Positions 54,452 to 63,730 are shown, numbered from the stretch's first letter. The stretch is 64,000 bases of DNA from Acinetobacter ihumii (GCF_900625095.1 NZ_LR130760.1:862417-926416); one strand, 5' to 3'. Made by a program: numbers and translations. Notes: a model not told the origin generated them from the letters alone.

Positions 54452-55663
54452 ATGTCAGTGTTAAATTCTTCCTCCCCACGATTAGCTCAGATCATTCAAA
54501 ACGATCAACAAGCCATTAATGCGGCTTATCAGGTCGCCGATTTTGCTTTGGAAGGTCGTGACCAACGTGATCAAAAGCGGATTTTACCTTTCGAAGAAAT
54601 TGATCAGTTTAGCCTCAAAGGTTTGGGGGGAATTCGTATCCCGAAGCGATATGGCGGTGCTTTTGTTTCCAATAAAACATTGGCACAGGTTTTCCGTATT
54701 TTAAATAAAGCCGACTCAAGTGTCGGACAAATTCCACAGAATCAAATCAGTTTATTGAATTTAATTGATTTAATGGGTACAGAATCACAAAAACAATTTA
54801 TTTTTAATGAAATTTTATCAGGCAAACGTTTGGCAAATGGTGGACCTGAACGCAATACCAAAGACTCCAAAACACTGCATACCCGTTTAACTTTGCAGAA
54901 TGGTCAATATATTTTAGACGGCGAAAAGTTTTATTCCACAGGCAGTATTTTTGCGCATTGGCTTGCCATTAAAGCCATTCATCCTGAAGGTCATGTGGTA
55001 TTGGCAATTGTCAATCGACATAGTGATGGGATTGAAGTCATTAATAACTGGAACGGTTTTGGACAAAGAACGACGGCCAGTGGCACTGTAAAATTGCATC
55101 AAGTCAAAGTTGACGCAAACTTAATTTTTGACGAACGATTGCTCACTCAAGCACCGACTTATCGGGGTGCTTATTCACAATTATTACAGGTTGCTATTGA
55201 TGTGGGTATTGCTGAAGCTGCCTTCGCTGATTTAGTTTCAGCCATAAAAAAAGCACGACCTATCCTTGATGCACATGTCGAAAAATCCAGTCAGGAACAC
55301 TACACCTTACAGGAAACAGGCAAGCTCGATATTTTACTGAACGCTGCCATTTTACTGCTAGACGAAGCAGCGGAATATCTGGATGAACTGGATCAGTTAG
55401 ATCACATTACAGAAGAGCAAGCAGCCAAAGCTTCTATTTTAGTCGCAGAAGCCAAGGTCTATGCCAATGATGCTGCTTTACAGATTTCTGAAAAGTTACT
55501 CGAACTTGGCGGCAGCCGTGCCAGTTTAAGTCAGTTCAATCTCGATCAGCACTGGCGCAATGCACGCGTACATACCTTGCACGATCCTGTGCGCTGGAAA
55601 ATCCATGCGATTGGAAATTACTACCTGAATGGTGTTTTTCCTGCGCGTCATGCGTGGATTTAA
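54452..55663 (+). CDS. SfnB-family sulfur acquisition oxidoreductase (DszC-like), copy 1
   Basis: 403 residues with an acyl-CoA-dehydrogenase fold, of the flavin-dependent monooxygenase branch (DszC, SfnB). Visible: IRIPKRYGGA, SSVGQIPQNQISLL, GEKFYSTGSIFAHWL, FGQRTTASGTVKL and the C-terminal LGGSRASLSQFNLDQHWRNARVHTLHDP (seen as HWRNARVHTLHDP). I chose ATG 54452, preceded by AGG, over a GTG at 54428. These enzymes use reduced FMN from a separate reductase to attack sulfones or sulfonates. First gene of the operon. Confidence 0.85.
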   Translation: MSVLNSSSPRLAQIIQNDQQAINAAYQVADFALEGRDQRDQKRILPFEEIDQFSLKGLGGIRIPKRYGGAFVSNKTLAQVFRILNKADSSVGQIPQNQISLLNLIDLMGTESQKQFIFNEILSGKRLANGGPERNTKDSKTLHTRLTLQNGQYILDGEKFYSTGSIFAHWLAIKAIHPEGHVVLAIVNRHSDGIEVINNWNGFGQRTTASGTVKLHQVKVDANLIFDERLLTQAPTYRGAYSQLLQVAIDVGIAEAAFADLVSAIKKARPILDAHVEKSSQEHYTLQETGKLDILLNAAILLLDEAAEYLDELDQLDHITEEQAAKASILVAEAKVYANDAALQISEKLLELGGSRASLSQFNLDQHWRNARVHTLHDPVRWKIHAIGNYYLNGVFPARHAWI

Positions 55664-55687
55664 GCTCTAAATTTGAGGATCACAATC

Positions 55688-56935
55688 ATGACATCTTATC
55701 AAGCAGCACACCAAGCAATTCATAAAACATTGAGACATCCAAGTACTCAAAATTATTCAGCGTTACGTGTCATTCAAAATGATGCGGAAGCTTTAGCAAT
55801 TGCAAAAGAACTTAGCCAGCAATTTAAAGAGAAAAGTATCGCGCGTGATGCCGAACGTCTTTTACCTTTTGATGAGATTGAAGCCTTTAGTCAGTCTGGA
55901 CTGTGGGCAATTACTGTACCGAAACGTTATGGCGGTGCAGAAGTCTCTAGTTTCACTGTTGCCAAAATTATTGCGCTCTTTAGCGGAGTCGATGGCTCGA
56001 TTGGGCAAATTCCACAAAACCATTTTTATGCGTTAGAAGTGCTACGCAATACGGGTACAGAACAACAAAAACAACGCTTATATCAAGAGGTTTTAAAAGG
56101 TGCTCGTTTGGGTAATGCCTTGGCAGAATTTAAACCCAAGAATGCCAGTTTAAAACAGACTGCACTCACAACGTTTGAAGATGGCTACCGGATCAATGGT
56201 GAAAAATTTTATTGCACAGGCAGTTTGTTTGCGCACCGCATTCCTACATTGGTCGTCGATGCTGAAGGTCGTGAATATCTAGCTTTTGTCAAACGCGATA
56301 GTGAAGGTTTAACCCTGATTGATAACTGGACTGGTTTTGGGCAACGTGTCACAGGCAGTGGCAGTGTCAAGTTTCATCAGGTATTTGTCGCTGCTGAAGA
56401 TGTAATCCCCTTTGATAGCGCATTTCATCAACCCACATTGGTTGGGCCATTTGCACAAATCATGCATGCAGCGATTGAAGTCGGCATTGCTCGTGCAGCA
56501 TTTGAGGAAACCTTAAAACGGGTGCATCAGGCACGTCCGTGGATTGACTCAGATGTCGAAACAGCCGCACAAGATCCGCTCAGTATTTATGAAATTGGTC
56601 GGATTGCCGCCGATGTACGTGCCAGTGAAGCCTTACTGAAACAAGCCGCTCAATCGATAGATGCTGCAAAACTCAATACAACTTCAGAAAGCATTGCCCA
56701 AGCATCCATTGATGTTGCTAAAGTCCGTGCACATAGCACCGATACAGCGCTTAAAGCCTCTTCAAAGCTGATTGAACTGGCAGGCAGTCGTGGCAGTCAG
56801 ACAGAAGATGGCTTGGATCGCTTTTGGCGTAATGCACGTGTTCATACTTTACATGATGCTGCTCGCTGGAAATATTACTTTATTGGCAACTACATTTTAA
56901 ATGGTGTACTCCCACCACGCAGAGGGACATTGTAA
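55688..56935 (+). CDS. SfnB-family sulfur acquisition oxidoreductase, copy 2
   Basis: 415 residues, clearly a paralogue of the preceding gene: WAITVPKRYGGAEVSS, GSIGQIPQNHFYALE, GEKFYCTGSLFAHRIP, FGQRVTGSGSVKF and FWRNARVHTLHD line up one to one. ATG 55688 has GAGG upstream. The stop overlaps the next start by 1 bp. The tandem pair may form a heteromer or have separate substrates. Confidence 0.86.
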   Translation: MTSYQAAHQAIHKTLRHPSTQNYSALRVIQNDAEALAIAKELSQQFKEKSIARDAERLLPFDEIEAFSQSGLWAITVPKRYGGAEVSSFTVAKIIALFSGVDGSIGQIPQNHFYALEVLRNTGTEQQKQRLYQEVLKGARLGNALAEFKPKNASLKQTALTTFEDGYRINGEKFYCTGSLFAHRIPTLVVDAEGREYLAFVKRDSEGLTLIDNWTGFGQRVTGSGSVKFHQVFVAAEDVIPFDSAFHQPTLVGPFAQIMHAAIEVGIARAAFEETLKRVHQARPWIDSDVETAAQDPLSIYEIGRIAADVRASEALLKQAAQSIDAAKLNTTSESIAQASIDVAKVRAHSTDTALKASSKLIELAGSRGSQTEDGLDRFWRNARVHTLHDAARWKYYFIGNYILNGVLPPRRGTL

Positions 56936-58347
56936 TGACAAATGCAATACCAAAAAAAATTCTGCTAAATGCCTTTGATATGAACAGTGTCGGTCATATT
57001 AATCATGGTTTATGGACCCATCCTCGTGATCAATCGCATCGTTTTAATGAACTCAGTTATTGGACAGAACTGGCAAAAACGCTCGAAAAAGGTCTTTTCG
57101 ATGGCTTGTTCATCGCAGACATTACAGGGGTTTATGATGTCTATCAAAACAATATCGATCTGACCTTGCGTGAATCGATTCAACTGCCGAGTCATGATCC
57201 GAGCACACTGGTTTCTGCCATGGCTGCCGTCACACAGCATTTAGGTTTTGGGATTACCGTCAATTTAAGTTATGAAACACCTTATCAATTTGCACGACGC
57301 TTTGCCTCACTGGATCATCTCACAGAAGGACGAATCGGCTGGAATATCGTCACAGGTTATCTGGACAGTGCTGAACGCTTGATCGGTCATTCCGGCTTAA
57401 AAGATCATGACTTGCGTTATGAACAAGCCAAAGAATTTTTGCAGCTTTGCTATAAATATTGGGAAGGCTCATGGGAAGATGATGCAATTCAAAAAGACAA
57501 AATTCAGCGCATTTTTACTGACCCAAAAAAAGTGCATGAAATTCACCATCAAGGGCAGTTTTACCAAAGTCAGGGCGTGTTTCAGGTCGCGCCATCTATT
57601 CAGCGTACGCCTGTTTTATTTCAGGCAGGCGCTTCCCCTCGTGGATTAACGTTTGCAACTGAGCATGCTGAATGTATTTTTATTGGCGGTGATCAACCTG
57701 AAAAAATTCGCCAACAAGTGCGTAAAATTCGCGAGCAGGTCGTACAACAAGGTCGCCAAGCCAGTGATATTAAAATTTTTCTCGGTATTACGGTTGTCAC
57801 TGGGGAAACTGAGCAAATCGCTCAAGACAAATTGGCCGAATATCGTCAATACGCCAGCCCCGAAGCAGGACTTGCGCATTATGCCAGTTCAGTCGGAATT
57901 GATTTATCCAAATTTGCCGATGATGAGATCATCCCCTATCAGAAAAGTAATAGCATTGCTTCGGTCAATGAGAAATTCAAAACCCAACAAATCAGCAAAA
58001 ATGATTTAAAAAATCAGCATGTTTTGGGTGGACGTTATCCATTGATTGTAGGAAGTGGCAGCAGTGTCGCAGAGCAACTGATTCATTTGCTGGATGAAAC
58101 AGACATTGATGGTTTTAATCTAACCCGAACTGTCGCGCCTGAATCTCATCAAGATTTTATTCGTCTGGTAATTCCTGAATTACAACACCGTGGACGCTAT
58201 AAAACCGAATATCAGGCGGGTTCTTTACGACACAAACTGCATCATCAGGGTGATCGTCTTGCTACATCGCACCCTGCGAATGCCTTCCGATGTCGACCTT
58301 CACAACAAGAAAAAAATTCAACTCTTTCACAACAGATTAGCGCATAA
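56935..58347 (+). CDS. NtaA/DmoA-type FMN-dependent monooxygenase
   Basis: A 470-residue luciferase-like TIM-barrel enzyme of the NtaA/SnaA/DszA/DmoA group. Family segments: LLNAFDMNSVGHINHGLW, GLFDGLFIADITGVYD, LDHLTEGRIGWNIVTGY, VLFQAGASPRGLTFA and GFNLTRTVAPESHQDF. Such enzymes cleave sulfones, dimethyl sulfide or nitrilotriacetate with FMNH2. Placed with SfnB-like enzymes and a MetNIQ-type importer, an organosulfur substrate is the most likely. Confidence 0.88.
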   Translation: MTNAIPKKILLNAFDMNSVGHINHGLWTHPRDQSHRFNELSYWTELAKTLEKGLFDGLFIADITGVYDVYQNNIDLTLRESIQLPSHDPSTLVSAMAAVTQHLGFGITVNLSYETPYQFARRFASLDHLTEGRIGWNIVTGYLDSAERLIGHSGLKDHDLRYEQAKEFLQLCYKYWEGSWEDDAIQKDKIQRIFTDPKKVHEIHHQGQFYQSQGVFQVAPSIQRTPVLFQAGASPRGLTFATEHAECIFIGGDQPEKIRQQVRKIREQVVQQGRQASDIKIFLGITVVTGETEQIAQDKLAEYRQYASPEAGLAHYASSVGIDLSKFADDEIIPYQKSNSIASVNEKFKTQQISKNDLKNQHVLGGRYPLIVGSGSSVAEQLIHLLDETDIDGFNLTRTVAPESHQDFIRLVIPELQHRGRYKTEYQAGSLRHKLHHQGDRLATSHPANAFRCRPSQQEKNSTLSQQISA

Positions 58348-58362
58348 TTTTTGGAGTATCCA

Positions 58363-59211
58363 ATGACGCAAACTACTTCTACAACACCTTCAAGCAAGAA
58401 AAAACTGATTATTTTCGGGGCAATTTTTGTCATTGTGATTATTGGTTTACTGATCTGGAATCAGCAACGCCAAAGCCAGAATGAAGCATTGGTCATCGGC
58501 ATTAGTCCTCCTTTTGCTCATCCACTTCAAGCCGCCGCTAAAGAAGCAGAAAAACAAGGTATTCATGTCAAACTTGTGGAATTTTCTGACTGGAATACCC
58601 CGAATATCACTTTGAATAATGGCGATATTGATGCCAACTTTTTCCAGCACCAACCTTTTTTGGATAACGCTATTAAAGAAGGTGGCTATACATTAAAAGC
58701 ATTTGGTGTGGGTGCTGCATCACATGTTGGACTGTATTCTAAAAAATATAAAAGTCTGGATGAGCTACCTCAAAATGCTCGCGTTGTTGTTCCGAACGAT
58801 CCGGTCAATCAAGGGCGCGCTTTATTATTGTTACAACAAGCCAATTTAATTCAATTGAAAGATCCGAAGAACTATTTATCTAAACTGAGTGATATCTCAT
58901 CAAATCCTAAGCAATTACAATTTATTGAAGTCGAAGGTCCACAAACTGCACGTGCAATTGATGATGTCGATTTGGCTTTTGGCTATCCACATTATTTACG
59001 TTTGGCCAAAACCGCAGATCCTGAAAGTGCCTTAGTGTTAGACGATACCACCAATAAACGCTATGCGATTTTATTTGTGGTGCGTGATGATTATCAGGAT
59101 AAAAACGATAAATTGAAAAAATTTGTCGAAATTTATCAAACTTCTCCTGCTGTAAAAGCAGCGCTTAATGAAGATTTAGGACCCAAACTTTGGTTCCCAG
59201 GTTGGGTATAG
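58363..59211 (+). CDS. MetQ/NlpA-family substrate-binding protein with membrane anchor
   Basis: 282 residues. The binding-protein domain begins near EALVIGISPPFAHPL and includes ITLNNGDIDANFFQHQPFLD and VVVPNDPVNQGRALLLLQ, diagnostic of MetQ. ATG 58363 has GGAG at good spacing. Before the domain there is a hydrophobic helix KLIIFGAIFVIVIIGLLIW with no Cys lipobox, so it seems anchored by an uncleaved N-terminal helix. The operon context suggests an organosulfur ligand. Confidence 0.88.
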   Translation: MTQTTSTTPSSKKKLIIFGAIFVIVIIGLLIWNQQRQSQNEALVIGISPPFAHPLQAAAKEAEKQGIHVKLVEFSDWNTPNITLNNGDIDANFFQHQPFLDNAIKEGGYTLKAFGVGAASHVGLYSKKYKSLDELPQNARVVVPNDPVNQGRALLLLQQANLIQLKDPKNYLSKLSDISSNPKQLQFIEVEGPQTARAIDDVDLAFGYPHYLRLAKTADPESALVLDDTTNKRYAILFVVRDDYQDKNDKLKKFVEIYQTSPAVKAALNEDLGPKLWFPGWV

Positions 59212-59233
59212 GTTAAGTCTAAGGAGTTAGGTC

Positions 59234-60304
59234 ATGGTCAGTTTCGGTGCTCAGGTGAATTTTGCAGTTCCACATATTCAAATTCGCTCACTTCATAAAA
59301 CCTATGAGAGTCAAGGTCAACAAGTTCAGGCCTTAAAAGAGATCAATCTGGATATTCCAGAAGGTAAAATCGTAGGCATTATTGGTAAAAGTGGTGCAGG
59401 CAAATCCTCTTTATTACGGACATTGAATGGACTGGAACAACCCAGTTCTGGTTCAATTAAAATTCATCAGGATGAACTCACCACACTGGATCATCATCAC
59501 CTGATTCAGTTGCGTCAGCGTATTGGCATGATTTTTCAGCACTTTAACTTAATGTCGGCTAAGACGGTATGGGAAAATGTGGCATTGCCGCTCAAAATTT
59601 CGGGTTATGCCAAATCTGACATTAAAAGTCGTGTGGATGAAGTTTTATCGTTAGTCGGTTTAAGCCATAAAGCAGAGCAATACCCTTCTCAGCTTTCAGG
59701 GGGGCAAAAGCAGCGCGTGGGGATTGCCCGTGCGCTGGTACATCATCCTGAAATTTTACTGTGTGATGAAGCCACTTCGGCTTTAGACCCTGAAAGCACT
59801 TCTGTGATTCTTTCTTTATTGAAAAAGATCAATCGTGAACTTGGTATTACAATTGTCTTGATCACCCATGAAATGCAGGTCATTCGTGAAATTTGTGATC
59901 AAGTTGTCGTGATTGATCATGGTCAAATCGTGGAGTCAGGGCAAGTTTGGTCAGTATTTTCCAACCCCAAACAACCCATTACACAAGAACTTTTAAATCT
60001 GGAACAACTAGAGTTACCTTTTCAGATTCACCCATCTGTTCAGACAGATTCAACCCAGACGATTGTCAAACTTAAATATGAGAGTGAAGCGCAGCATGCG
60101 CCTGATCTGACTCAAATTCTAGCCAGTTTTGCTGCCCCTGTATATTTATATCAAAGTCATGTGGACAGCATTCAACAGCATTTCATTGGATCATTGATTG
60201 TGGGTGTACCACAACTTGATCTTAATCTAAACCAATTAAAACAACAGCTTAAATCATTGATTCAACATATCGAGGTGATCGGTTATGCACGACCAACTCA
60301 TTGA
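59234..60304 (+). CDS. MetN-family ABC transporter ATP-binding protein
   Basis: 356 residues. The ATPase domain has GKSGAGKSS (Walker A), LSGGQKQRVGIARAL (signature) and ILLCDEATSALD (Walker B). A C-terminal regulatory NIL-type domain (about 265-356) follows, as in methionine importers, where it binds substrate and inhibits transport. The 3' end overlaps the permease gene by 20 bp. Confidence 0.92.
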   Translation: MVSFGAQVNFAVPHIQIRSLHKTYESQGQQVQALKEINLDIPEGKIVGIIGKSGAGKSSLLRTLNGLEQPSSGSIKIHQDELTTLDHHHLIQLRQRIGMIFQHFNLMSAKTVWENVALPLKISGYAKSDIKSRVDEVLSLVGLSHKAEQYPSQLSGGQKQRVGIARALVHHPEILLCDEATSALDPESTSVILSLLKKINRELGITIVLITHEMQVIREICDQVVVIDHGQIVESGQVWSVFSNPKQPITQELLNLEQLELPFQIHPSVQTDSTQTIVKLKYESEAQHAPDLTQILASFAAPVYLYQSHVDSIQQHFIGSLIVGVPQLDLNLNQLKQQLKSLIQHIEVIGYARPTH

Positions 60305-60944
60305 CTTATTACTGACAGGAACGCTCGACACCCTCATTATGGTCGGTGTTTCTGCCTTACTGGCTTTTCTGATTGGACTACCATTGGCAGTGATCTTGGT
60401 CAGCACGTCTGCTCAGGGTATTTATCCTTCTCAGAAAATTAATCAACCGATTGGCTGGCTGATTAACGTCACGCGTTCTATTCCTTTTTTGATTTTAATG
60501 GTGGCATTGATTCCCATCACGCGCTGGATTGTGGGAACAAGTTATGGGGTTTGGGCTGCGGTCGTGCCACTGACCCTTGCCGCGATTCCCTTTTTTGCCC
60601 GAATTGCCGAAGTCAGTTTACGCGAGGTTGATCAAGGTCTCATTGAAGCGGCACAAGCCATGGGCTGTAATCGCCATCAGATTATCTGGCATGTGTTATT
60701 ACCTGAAGCACTGCCCGGCATTGTGGCAGGCTTTACTGTGACCATTGTGACCATGATTAATTCCTCGGCGATTGCAGGCGCAATCGGCGCAGGAGGATTA
60801 GGCGATATCGCCTATCGCTATGGCTATCAACGTTTTGACCTCACCATTATGTTTGCCGTAATTTTAGTTCTTATCGTGTTAGTCATGTTGATTCAAGCCA
60901 CAGGAGATGCACTTTCTCAACAGTTAGATAAACGTAAAATTTAA
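60285..60944 (+). CDS. MetI-family ABC transporter permease
   Basis: 219 residues with five hydrophobic segments. The EAA-loop region is EAAQAMGCNRHQIIWHVLLPEALPG, and the family ending GAIGAGGLGDIAYRYGYQRFD is intact. It pairs with the MetN- and MetQ-like proteins encoded immediately upstream. It is the last gene of the sulfur operon and is followed by a hairpin. Confidence 0.93.
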   Translation: MHDQLIDLLLTGTLDTLIMVGVSALLAFLIGLPLAVILVSTSAQGIYPSQKINQPIGWLINVTRSIPFLILMVALIPITRWIVGTSYGVWAAVVPLTLAAIPFFARIAEVSLREVDQGLIEAAQAMGCNRHQIIWHVLLPEALPGIVAGFTVTIVTMINSSAIAGAIGAGGLGDIAYRYGYQRFDLTIMFAVILVLIVLVMLIQATGDALSQQLDKRKI

Positions 60945-60965
60945 ACTTGTGATCAATCACACTTC

Positions 60966-60992
60966 GCCATGACCTGACTTTGTCATGGCTTT
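60966..60992 (+). terminator. Hairpin after the sulfur operon
   Basis: The perfect 8-bp stem GCCATGAC / GTCATGGC (60966-60973 and 60982-60989) is followed by only three T residues, so a modest terminator. Confidence 0.6.
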
Positions 60993-61042
60993 CATGTAAA
61001 ATCAGCCTCAGTTTTTAATTTACATATTTTGTGAGTCATCTC

Positions 61043-62134
61043 ATGGGTTTTAATTGCGGTATTGTCGGCCTTCCAAACGTTGGTAAATCAACACTTTTTA
61101 ATGCACTCACCAAGGCTGCAATTGCCGCAGAAAACTTCCCGTTCTGTACCATTGAGCCGAATACAGGTATCGTTCCTGTACCAGATGCACGCTTGGATAA
61201 ACTAGCAGCGATTGTAAAACCACAGCGCATACTACCAACCACGATGGAATTTGTAGATATTGCAGGTTTGGTCGCAGGCGCATCGAAAGGTGAAGGTCTA
61301 GGTAACCAGTTTTTAGCCAATATCCGTGAAACTGATGCAATCGCACATGTAGTGCGTTGTTTTGAAGATGAAAACGTGATTCATGTGAATGGAAAAATTG
61401 ATCCATTAGATGATATTGCTACAATTAATACCGAGCTTGCATTGGCCGATCTTGAGACTGTAGCTAAAACACTATTACGTTTGACTAAATCTGCCAAAGG
61501 TGGTGATAAAGAAGCGATTGCGACTAAAGCGGTATTAGAAAAAATCCAGCCTTTACTGGATGAAGGTAAACCTGCTCGTGCGGCTGATTTAAGTGATGAT
61601 GAACGTAAACTGATTCGTGGTTTTGGTTTAATGACTTTAAAACCAACCATGTATATTGCCAATGTCGCAGAAGATGGCTTTGAAAATAATCCACATCTGG
61701 ATGCAGTCAAGAAACTAGCAGCAGAAGAAAATGCGATTGTCGTACCTTTATGCAACCAGATTGAAGCCGAAATTTCATTGCTTGAAGATGAAGACCGTGC
61801 TGAATTTTTAGAAGCGATGGGCATGGAAGAACCTGGCTTAAACGTAGTGATTCGCGCGGGTTATGCCCTACTCGGTTTACAAACTTACTTTACTGCGGGT
61901 GTTCAGGAAGTCCGTGCATGGACAGTCAAAGTAGGCGCAACTGCACCGCAAGCTGCGGGCGTGATTCATACTGACTTCGAAAAAGGTTTCATTCGCGCAG
62001 AATGTATTGCTTATGATGACTTTGTCCAATACAACGGCGAAGCAGGTGCCAAAGAAGCAGGCAAATGGCGTTTAGAGGGTAAAACCTATATCGTTCAAGA
62101 TGGCGATGTACTGCACTTCCGTTTCAACGTGTAA
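61043..62134 (+). CDS. ychF: Redox-regulated ATPase YchF
   Basis: An Obg-related P-loop protein (363 residues from ATG 61043) that prefers ATP and binds ribosomes. The G1 motif GLPNVGKST is at residues 9-17, G3-like [16 protein letters not shown] follows, and a TGS domain ends the protein ([16 protein letters not shown]). The longer track frame begins with a GTG four codons upstream; the ATG gives the conserved [10 protein letters not shown]-terminus. A terminator follows. Confidence 0.97.
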   Translation: MGFNCGIVGLPNVGKSTLFNALTKAAIAAENFPFCTIEPNTGIVPVPDARLDKLAAIVKPQRILPTTMEFVDIAGLVAGASKGEGLGNQFLANIRETDAIAHVVRCFEDENVIHVNGKIDPLDDIATINTELALADLETVAKTLLRLTKSAKGGDKEAIATKAVLEKIQPLLDEGKPARAADLSDDERKLIRGFGLMTLKPTMYIANVAEDGFENNPHLDAVKKLAAEENAIVVPLCNQIEAEISLLEDEDRAEFLEAMGMEEPGLNVVIRAGYALLGLQTYFTAGVQEVRAWTVKVGATAPQAAGVIHTDFEKGFIRAECIAYDDFVQYNGEAGAKEAGKWRLEGKTYIVQDGDVLHFRFNV

Positions 62135-62155
62135 CCGCCTGACCTCATCCTATAT

Positions 62156-62182
62156 AAAAAACCAGCATCTGCTGGTTTTTTT
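62156..62182 (+). terminator. Terminator of ychF
   Basis: The stem AACCAGC / GCTGGTT with an ATCT loop (62160-62177) is followed by a T-run. It lies 27 bp after the stop. Confidence 0.9.
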
Positions 62183-62217
62183 GTGCTTAATTAAATACTA
62201 TGAATAATAAATATAAC

Positions 62218-62236
62218 GATAATAATTATCATTATA
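62218..62236. promoter_or_regulatory. Fur-box-like site upstream of sodA
   Basis: GATAATAATTATCATTATA reads as three consecutive hexamers GATAAT-AATTAT-CATTAT close to the Fur repeat GATAAT. It lies about 86 bp before the superoxide dismutase start, suitable for repression by Fe-Fur. Confidence 0.6.
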
Positions 62237-62321
62237 TTTACATAAATCTTTGCATCCCCTACACTAAAGCAGATTAAGACACTTTAATTCTAAGATTTGA
62301 TTTTAAAAAAGGATGATTCTC

Positions 62322-62933
62322 ATGGCGTACACCCTACCTGCTTTGCCTTATGCCTATAATGCTCTTGAACCCAATATTGATGCTAAAACCATGGAGATCC
62401 ACCATACCAAGCATCATCAAACCTATATCAACAACATCAATGCTGCCATTGAAGGGACTGAGTGGGAAAAATTGCCTGTAGAAGAATTGGTATCAAAGGT
62501 TAATGAAGTACCTGCCGATATCAAAAATGTGGTCATTAATAATGGTGGTGGACATGCCAACCATTCATTGTTCTGGACAGTCATGAGTCCTCAAGGCGGC
62601 GGAAATCCGACAGGCGCAGTTGCAGCAGCCATTGAACAAGAGCTTGGCGGTTTTGATGCTTTTAAAGAAGCCTTTACCAAAGCAGCAATTAGTCGTTTTG
62701 GCAGTGGTTGGGCTTGGCTCAGTGTCACCCCTGAGAAAAAACTGGTCGTAGAAAGTAGTGGCAATCAAGATTCTCCACTCATGAATGGCAATACGCCAAT
62801 TTTAGGTCTGGATGTCTGGGAACATGCTTATTATTTGAAATATCAAAACCGTCGTCCTGAATATATTGCTGCATTTTATAATGTCGTGGACTGGAATGAA
62901 GTGAATCGTCGTTATCAAACGGCTACTCAATAA
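62322..62933 (+). CDS. sodA: Superoxide dismutase, Mn type
   Basis: 203 residues from ATG 62322, which has AAGGAT upstream. Metal ligands are His27 ([11 protein letters not shown]), the His of [10 protein letters not shown], and Asp and His of [10 protein letters not shown]. The residues [13 protein letters not shown] and the WLSV context are those of Mn rather than Fe enzymes, although prediction from sequence is not absolute. A Fur-box-like site upstream fits induction under iron limitation, when an Mn enzyme is needed. Confidence 0.9.
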   Translation: MAYTLPALPYAYNALEPNIDAKTMEIHHTKHHQTYINNINAAIEGTEWEKLPVEELVSKVNEVPADIKNVVINNGGGHANHSLFWTVMSPQGGGNPTGAVAAAIEQELGGFDAFKEAFTKAAISRFGSGWAWLSVTPEKKLVVESSGNQDSPLMNGNTPILGLDVWEHAYYLKYQNRRPEYIAAFYNVVDWNEVNRRYQTATQ

Positions 62934-62947
62934 GAGGTTGAGCTATT

Positions 62948-63061
62948 TTGCACACAGGTTCTTATGACATGTCCTTTCCTGCACTGTTGCGTTACACAAT
63001 TGGTATTTTAATATTGTGTGGAGGTTTAATGGTTGTTTTACACCATTTTTTACAGGTCTAA
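62948..63061 (+). CDS. Possible small membrane protein after sodA
   Basis: An open frame of 37 codons from TTG 62948 (GAGG about ten bases upstream, just after the sodA stop), or 30 codons from ATG 62969. The product has one hydrophobic helix, YTIGILILCGGLMVVLHHF, flanked by a basic residue and histidines. The start codon and expression are uncertain; chance cannot be excluded. Confidence 0.35.
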   Translation: MHTGSYDMSFPALLRYTIGILILCGGLMVVLHHFLQV

Positions 63062-63413
63062 ATTTTATATGATTAGATTTCTTTCATAACGGTTAAAGAT
63101 TTCTTTTATTTCTCTTATCAAGGCAGAAATAAAAAGGACGCATGAAAGAAATCTATCTCTATAGTCGTCAAAATAAATAGTTGTCAAAATACAAGGCCGT
63201 GCCCTGCTGTCATGCACTGACTGTGGGGTAAACGAAATCAAAGGACTAATCTGCCAATTAAAGCCTTAAAACTTAAACCTCAATTAAAAATAAAATTATG
63301 ACTATAAATCTTAATATTTTTAAGTAAATACAACACATAACCTGTCTTTCGAGTTATGCAACAGTCCACTATTTTTTAATCAGGCACTAATGCCTGATAT
63401 TCTCCAGAACACT
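63062..63413. other. Intergenic region with nested inverted repeat
   Basis: It contains the nested inverted repeat at 63074-63155 described separately. The remaining 250 bases are AT-rich with no recognisable gene. The promoter of the small secreted protein at 63414 must lie here. Confidence 0.5.
63074..63155. repeat. Nested inverted repeat (long hairpin)
   Basis: Outer arms of 14 bp, TAGATTTCTTTCAT (63074-63087) and ATGAAAGAAATCTA (63142-63155), are perfectly complementary. Inside them a second perfect 10-bp pair, TTTTATTTCT (63104-63113) and AGAAATAAAA (63125-63134), closes an 11-base loop. The RNA would form one long interrupted stem. Confidence 0.7.
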
Positions 63414-63716
63414 ATGAAAAAAATTTCGGTCATCATCCTCAGTAGTAGCTTGGCATTACTCAGTGCAACCGCGTTTGCCTGCCCAAAAGGAACGTCTCTG
63501 CAAGGTGGAACAGGTCCAAATCATAAAGGTGGTAAATGTGTTGCCGTAACTGGTACACAGGCAAAAGCTGCAAAAAAAGCTGACACAAAGAAAACCACTC
63601 AAACCGTAAAAGCGACAGAAGTGAAAGCTGCAAATGTGAAAAGCCCCCAACCCACTGAAAAAGTGAAAACAGCAACCACGACAACTTCAACAACAACCAA
63701 TCATCAACAACACTAA
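63414..63716 (+). CDS. Small secreted Lys/Thr-rich protein
   Basis: 100 residues from ATG 63414 (MKKISVIILSSSLALLSATAFA, a clear Sec signal peptide cleaved before CPKG). The mature part has two Cys (CPKG and GKCV, possibly a disulfide), a short GGTGPNHKGG turn and then a low-complexity Ala-Lys-Thr tail ending in HQQH. The longer frame upstream (ATG 63390) lacks a signal-like start. I do not recognise the family. Confidence 0.75.
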   Translation: MKKISVIILSSSLALLSATAFACPKGTSLQGGTGPNHKGGKCVAVTGTQAKAAKKADTKKTTQTVKATEVKAANVKSPQPTEKVKTATTTTSTTTNHQQH

Positions 63717-63730
63717 ATCTATTTCAATGA

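Noticed and set aside
63456..63696. Two minus-strand frames opposite the secreted protein
   Set aside because: They arise from the Ala/Lys/Thr codon pattern of the real gene and lack start signals.
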